A stretch of 64,000 bases of DNA. Source: Streptomyces sp. GS7. Its GTDB lineage: Bacteria > Actinomycetota > Actinomycetes > Streptomycetales > Streptomycetaceae. The notes under the pieces are model-generated. The model worked only from the letters and a program-made list of their open reading frames with translations. It did not search any database and was not told where the DNA came from. Position numbers and translations under genes: made by a program. The stretch's first letter is position 1. Every line of letters starts with the position of its first letter. The stretch spans positions 5,883,501-5,947,500 of the forward strand of contig NZ_CP047146.1 of assembly GCF_009834125.1 (NCBI RefSeq), written 5' to 3'. Shown piece after piece: positions 61,142-64,000 of this stretch.

Positions 61142-61525
61142 ATGAAGTCGCACCAGACCGCCCAGACGATGAAGCCCGCCACCGCGGCGAAGAAGCTGGG
61201 TGTGTACCTCGAAGCCACCCCCGCCGAGTTCCGGGACGGCGTCGTCTCGCGTACCGAGCTCAACGCCCTTCAGACGGATCCGCCCGAGTGGCTGCGGGAG
61301 CTGCGACGCAACGGCCCGCACCCCCGGCCGGTGGTCGCGGCGAAGCTGGGCGTCTCCATCTCCGGTCTCGCCCGCGGCGGGATCACCGAGGCCCTCACCA
61401 CGGAGCAGATCGACGCCCTGAAGGCGGAGGACCCCGAGTGGCTCCAGAAGGAGCGCGCCACCCAGGCCGAGGTCCGCAAGGAAGCCTCGCGCATCAAGGA
61501 GAAGAACAAGAAGAAGGACGCGTAA
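61142..61525 (+). CDS. DUF5997 family protein
   Basis: A 127-residue protein: TMKPATAAKKLGVYLEATPA, FRDGVVSRTELNALQTDPPE, RPVVAAKLGVSISGLARGGI and EDPEWLQKERATQAEVRKEA are the family blocks. The two half-sites (TAAKKLGVYLEATP and VAAKLGVSISGLARGG) look like paired helix-turn-helix units, and the C-terminus is a basic helix RIKEKNKKKD. It may be a small DNA-binding protein, but the family is uncharacterised. Start ATG 58 bases from the divergent LysR-like gene. Confidence 0.82.
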   Translation: MKSHQTAQTMKPATAAKKLGVYLEATPAEFRDGVVSRTELNALQTDPPEWLRELRRNGPHPRPVVAAKLGVSISGLARGGITEALTTEQIDALKAEDPEWLQKERATQAEVRKEASRIKEKNKKKDA

Positions 61526-61675
61526 CGAGCCGACGCGCCCCCTGAGCCCGGCCGGGCCCCACCGACCGCACGGCCGGCCTCACCCGCTGTAACCCACCGC
61601 AACACCCAAGCCGACACCCCCACCCCCCGCGCCCGCTACCCCTCCCCCGCCTCCTCCCTCCCACCCACCCCAACC

Positions 61676-61721
61676 AGTTTGGTCCACACCTATTGACCAT
61701 AGGTATGGACCAACTTACGGT
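61676..61721 (+). promoter_or_regulatory. Chitinase promoter with DasR/chitin-type inverted repeat
   Basis: AGTTTGGTCCACACCTAT (61676-61693) and ATAGGTATGGACCAACTT (61699-61716) are inverted with 15 of 18 matches. Each arm resembles the TGGTCCAGACCT repeat of Streptomyces chitinase promoters. TTGACC (61693-61698) and TACGGT (61716-61721), 17 bases apart, form the promoter within the repeat, so repression by occlusion is expected. Confidence 0.8.
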
Positions 61722-61792
61722 GTGGCGCATCACCACCCGCTCCGGGACGAGGCCGGCCCCGCCATCCGCCGAACTCCCGCATGCCGCACTCC

Positions 61793-61811
61793 TCGTGACG
61801 TCCCGTCACGA
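61793..61811 (+). promoter_or_regulatory. Perfect hairpin in the chitinase leader
   Basis: TCGTGACG-TCC-CGTCACGA, 8-bp arms with a 3-base loop, ends 4 bases before the AAGGGAG ribosome binding site. It could modulate translation or be a second operator. Confidence 0.45.
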
Positions 61812-61828
61812 AGTGAAGGGAGCACCGC

Positions 61829-62884
61829 GTGATCGGTCGTCGGACAGCGCGTCTACTGAGGATCGGCCTGGCAGCGGCCTGCGTTCTGCCCCTGCTGGGC
61901 GCCGGGAGCCCGAGCGCTCCCCGGAGCGACACCTGCGCCACGAAGGCGCGCCCCTCCGGGAAGGTCCTCCAAGGGTATTGGGAGAACTGGGACGGCGCGG
62001 CGAACGGCGTCCACCCGCCCTTCGGCTGGACCCCGATCACCGACGCCCGTATCCGCGATCACGGATACAACGTCCTCAACACCGCGTTCCCCGTCATCCG
62101 CTCGGACGGCACGGCGCTGTGGGAGGACGGAATGGACGCCACGGTCAAGGTGCCGACCCCGGCCGAGATGTGCCAGGCCAAGAGCGACGGCCTCACGCTC
62201 CTGATGTCCATCGGCGGCGCCTCGGCCGGCATCGACCTCAACTCCACGGCCGTGGCCGACCGTTTCGTGGAGACCATCGTGCCGATCCTCAAGAAGTACA
62301 ACTTCGACGGGATCGACATCGACATCGAAACCGGCCTCACCGGCAGCGGGAACATCAACCAGCCGTCCCCCTCCCAGACCAACCTCGTACGCATCATCGA
62401 CGGCGTCCTCGCCCAGATGCCCCCGGGCTTCGGCCTGACGATGGCCCCCGAGACGGCCTATGTCACCGGCGGCAGCGTCACCTACGGATCGATCTGGGGC
62501 GCGTACCTGCCCGTCATCAGGAAGTACGCGGACAACGGCCGCCTCTGGTGGCTGAACATGCAGTACTACAACGGCAGCATGTACGGCTGCTCGGGCGACT
62601 CGTACCAGGCCGGCACGGTCGAGGGCTTCACCGCGCAGACGACCTGCCTCGACAAGGGCCTGACCGTCCAGGGCACCACGATCAGGGTCCCCTACGACCA
62701 GCAGGTCCCAGGCATCCCCGCCCAACCAGGCGCCGGGGGCGGCTACATGACACCGGACCTGGTCACCCAGGCATGGAACACCTACAACAGTGGCTTGAAG
62801 GGCCTGATGACCTGGTCCCTGAACTGGGACGGCTCCAAGAACTGGACCTTCGGCGACAACGTCAAAGCTCTGCAGGGGCGTTGA
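61829..62884 (+). CDS. Secreted GH18 chitinase
   Basis: A 351-residue exported chitinase. A signal peptide (GRRTARLLRIGLAAACVLPL) precedes the catalytic barrel. KVLQGYWENWDG is strand 1, LTLLMSIGGASAG the SxGG motif, and FDGIDIDIE carries the catalytic acid Glu167 with D163 and D165. WWLNMQYYNGS and LMTWSLNWDGS (conserved Trp) complete the active site. It lacks a carbohydrate-binding or fibronectin domain, so it is a single-domain type. The GTG start follows AAGGGAG. Its promoter carries the chitinase operator, so induction by chitin through DasR or a two-component system is expected. Confidence 0.95.
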   Translation: MIGRRTARLLRIGLAAACVLPLLGAGSPSAPRSDTCATKARPSGKVLQGYWENWDGAANGVHPPFGWTPITDARIRDHGYNVLNTAFPVIRSDGTALWEDGMDATVKVPTPAEMCQAKSDGLTLLMSIGGASAGIDLNSTAVADRFVETIVPILKKYNFDGIDIDIETGLTGSGNINQPSPSQTNLVRIIDGVLAQMPPGFGLTMAPETAYVTGGSVTYGSIWGAYLPVIRKYADNGRLWWLNMQYYNGSMYGCSGDSYQAGTVEGFTAQTTCLDKGLTVQGTTIRVPYDQQVPGIPAQPGAGGGYMTPDLVTQAWNTYNSGLKGLMTWSLNWDGSKNWTFGDNVKALQGR

Positions 62885-62966
62885 GGACCGGAGTTGAGGA
62901 CTGCCGGCGTGGCCGACGCCCGTCGCCTGAGTGCGGCACCGCCGCAGCGCCCTGACGACTGCCTCA

Positions 62967-62983
62967 GGCAGGGCCGCCCTGCC
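62967..62983. terminator. Hairpin between convergent chitinase and par genes
   Basis: GGCAGGG-CCG-CCCTGCC, a 7-bp stem with a 3-base loop, 84 bases after the chitinase stop. Confidence 0.5.
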
Positions 62984-62998
62984 ATGCGAGCCACCTGG

Positions 62999-63289
62999 TC
63001 AGCGACCCGAATCCGGAACCTCGCGCGGGACGGACGCAGCCTGGTCTCCGGGCCGAGCCACCCAGCCGGCGGTGGCGGCCAGGGTACGCAGGACGGTCGC
63101 GCCGGCGAGCACGACCGAGGAGACCGGCCGTACCATCCATCGCGTCAGGTCGCCTCGCAGGTCGGGATCGAGCTCGACGGTCACCCGGATGTACCTGCTC
63201 TTCAGCCTGGCGACTTTGGTGGACCGGGGTGCCGAGACATCCTGCTCGCGCCGCAATGCGGCGCGGTAGCTGTCCTTGCGCTGGCTCAT
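62999..63289 (-). CDS. Small protein paired with ParA, putative centromere-binding partner
   Basis: A 96-residue basic protein whose ATG overlaps the parA-type stop (ATGA), so it is translationally coupled. RKDSYRAALRREQDVSAPRS is a charged helix; a following KVARLKSRYIRVTVELDPDL and RGDLTRWMV resembles the ribbon-helix-helix strand and helices of small ParB/ParG-like proteins. It fits a ParG-type segregation partner, but sequence similarity alone is weak and an adaptor role for another ParA-like ATPase is possible. Confidence 0.6.
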   Translation of the reverse strand: MSQRKDSYRAALRREQDVSAPRSTKVARLKSRYIRVTVELDPDLRGDLTRWMVRPVSSVVLAGATVLRTLAATAGWVARPGDQAASVPREVPDSGR

Positions 63290-63966
63290 GCCTCGTCCTG
63301 ACGCTTCATCAGTTCCTCCGCGAAGTCCATGTACGCCGAACCCTTGGCCTGGACCGGGCTCCCGAAAGACTGGGCGTAGAGGTCGAGCCGCGCGATCTGG
63401 GTGTCCAGCACGTCGAAACCCCGCTCGGTGAGTGCCTCGCGGGCGTCCGCATCGGGCCCGGTGCGCGTGGCGTCGGGACGGTTGGTGCGATTGAGCAGGA
63501 CCGCCGAGCGAGCCGGCTCGGCACGCAGGGACTGCACGTCCGCCATCTCGCCACGGATGGGTGCCATCCGGTCCAGTTCGATGGGGGCGGGGGTCACGGG
63601 CACGATCCACTCGCCGGCGTACCTCATGATGCTGCGGGCGATGCGGGGATGGTCCTCCAGCTGGGGCGCGTCGAGCACGACGGCCTGCCGGTTGCCGAGG
63701 AAGTCGTTCACGCGACGGTGGACGTCCCCCACCGGCAGGGCGATCACCGGAAACGGAAAGCCACTGGCCAGCTCGCTCCAGCGCAGCGCGGAAGCGGCCG
63801 GGTCACCGTCGACCAGCAGCGGCGACATACCCGACTCATGAAGCGCGTGGGCCAGCCACACAGCACTCGTCGTCTTTCCGACGCCGGGCTTGAGGTTCAC
63901 AAACGCACAGCTCAACGGCACAAGAACTGACAATAACGGGCGCGATCGTCCAGTTTCGGTCGCCAC
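63286..63966 (-). CDS. parA: ParA/MinD-family ATPase
   Basis: A 226-residue ATPase. The deviant Walker A motif is NLKPGVGKTT with the signature Lys26 and Lys31; LLVDGDPAASAL is the A-prime motif and AVVLDAPQLEDHPRIA corresponds to Walker B. It is shorter than chromosomal ParA and lacks its N-terminal regulatory part, like plasmid or accessory-element ParA. The GTG start at 63966 leaves about 15 residues before the first strand; a GTG at 63921 is also possible. Coupled to the small basic gene downstream. Only the edge of the element is in the window. Confidence 0.85.
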   Translation of the reverse strand: MATETGRSRPLLSVLVPLSCAFVNLKPGVGKTTSAVWLAHALHESGMSPLLVDGDPAASALRWSELASGFPFPVIALPVGDVHRRVNDFLGNRQAVVLDAPQLEDHPRIARSIMRYAGEWIVPVTPAPIELDRMAPIRGEMADVQSLRAEPARSAVLLNRTNRPDATRTGPDADAREALTERGFDVLDTQIARLDLYAQSFGSPVQAKGSAYMDFAEELMKRQDEA

Positions 63967-64000
63967 GAGGGCGTGGCTTCGTGGTTCACCCGCAAGCAGT

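Noticed and set aside
1..64000. CRISPR arrays, tRNA or rRNA genes, insertion sequences
   Set aside because: No regularly spaced direct repeats, no recognisable tRNA T-loop/anticodon arrangement and no transposase were found by reading.

Overview
High-GC actinobacterial chromosome segment, almost certainly Streptomyces. Evidence: strong third-position G/C, GTG/TTG starts with GGAGG-type ribosome binding sites, many actinobacterial DUF families (DUF2795, DUF5709, DUF5997, DUF6214, DUF6624), Tat-type exported enzymes, a chitin regulon with DasR-like sites and a bldA-type TTA codon. The species cannot be read from the sequence. I see no tRNA, rRNA, CRISPR array or insertion sequence.

Layout. 0-9 kb: a partial lipase, DUF779, a copper chitin monooxygenase (AA10) with a DasR-like site, a LacI regulator divergent from a nucleoside hydrolase-MFS operon, small acidic or basic stress-type proteins and a methyltransferase. 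9-19 kb: an island with an epsilon-poly-L-lysine-synthetase-type NRPS (pls) translationally coupled to an exported M1 peptidase, a channel-like membrane protein, and an M-box riboswitch upstream of a divergent Nramp-related transporter and an MgtC protein. 19-21 kb: an orphan contractile tail sheath gene with a truncated tail-tube fragment before it. 21-37 kb: redox and housekeeping genes (ferredoxin-NADP reductase, ArsR/old-yellow-enzyme pair, uracil-DNA glycosylase, a BadF-type kinase, lactonase, FUSC) and a TetR-type regulator with a Cys-rich tail facing a beta-helix glycosidase. 38-42 kb: a complete single-module indigoidine synthetase. 42-54 kb: GH3 beta-glucosidase, amino-acid and sugar genes, phenylalanine hydroxylase, PP2C and SpoIIE-type phosphatases, and an M50 protease. 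54-60 kb: a TetR-P450 pair with a clear operator and a TTA codon, a tandem Lrp divergent from an M20 amidohydrolase. 60-64 kb: a LysR-like effector domain lacking a helix-turn-helix facing DUF5997, a GH18 chitinase under a canonical chitinase operator, and a ParA-type pair at the edge.

How it fits together. Two stand-alone NRPS products are predicted: a Lys-type cationic homopolymer and the blue Gln-derived pigment indigoidine. The polymer synthetase and its probable degrading peptidase sit next to a Mg2+-sensing riboswitch cassette. The AA10 monooxygenase and the GH18 chitinase, 59 kb apart, both carry GGTCTAGAC/GGTCCANACC-type sites and probably respond together to chitin. Most other genes are ordinary chromosomal genes.
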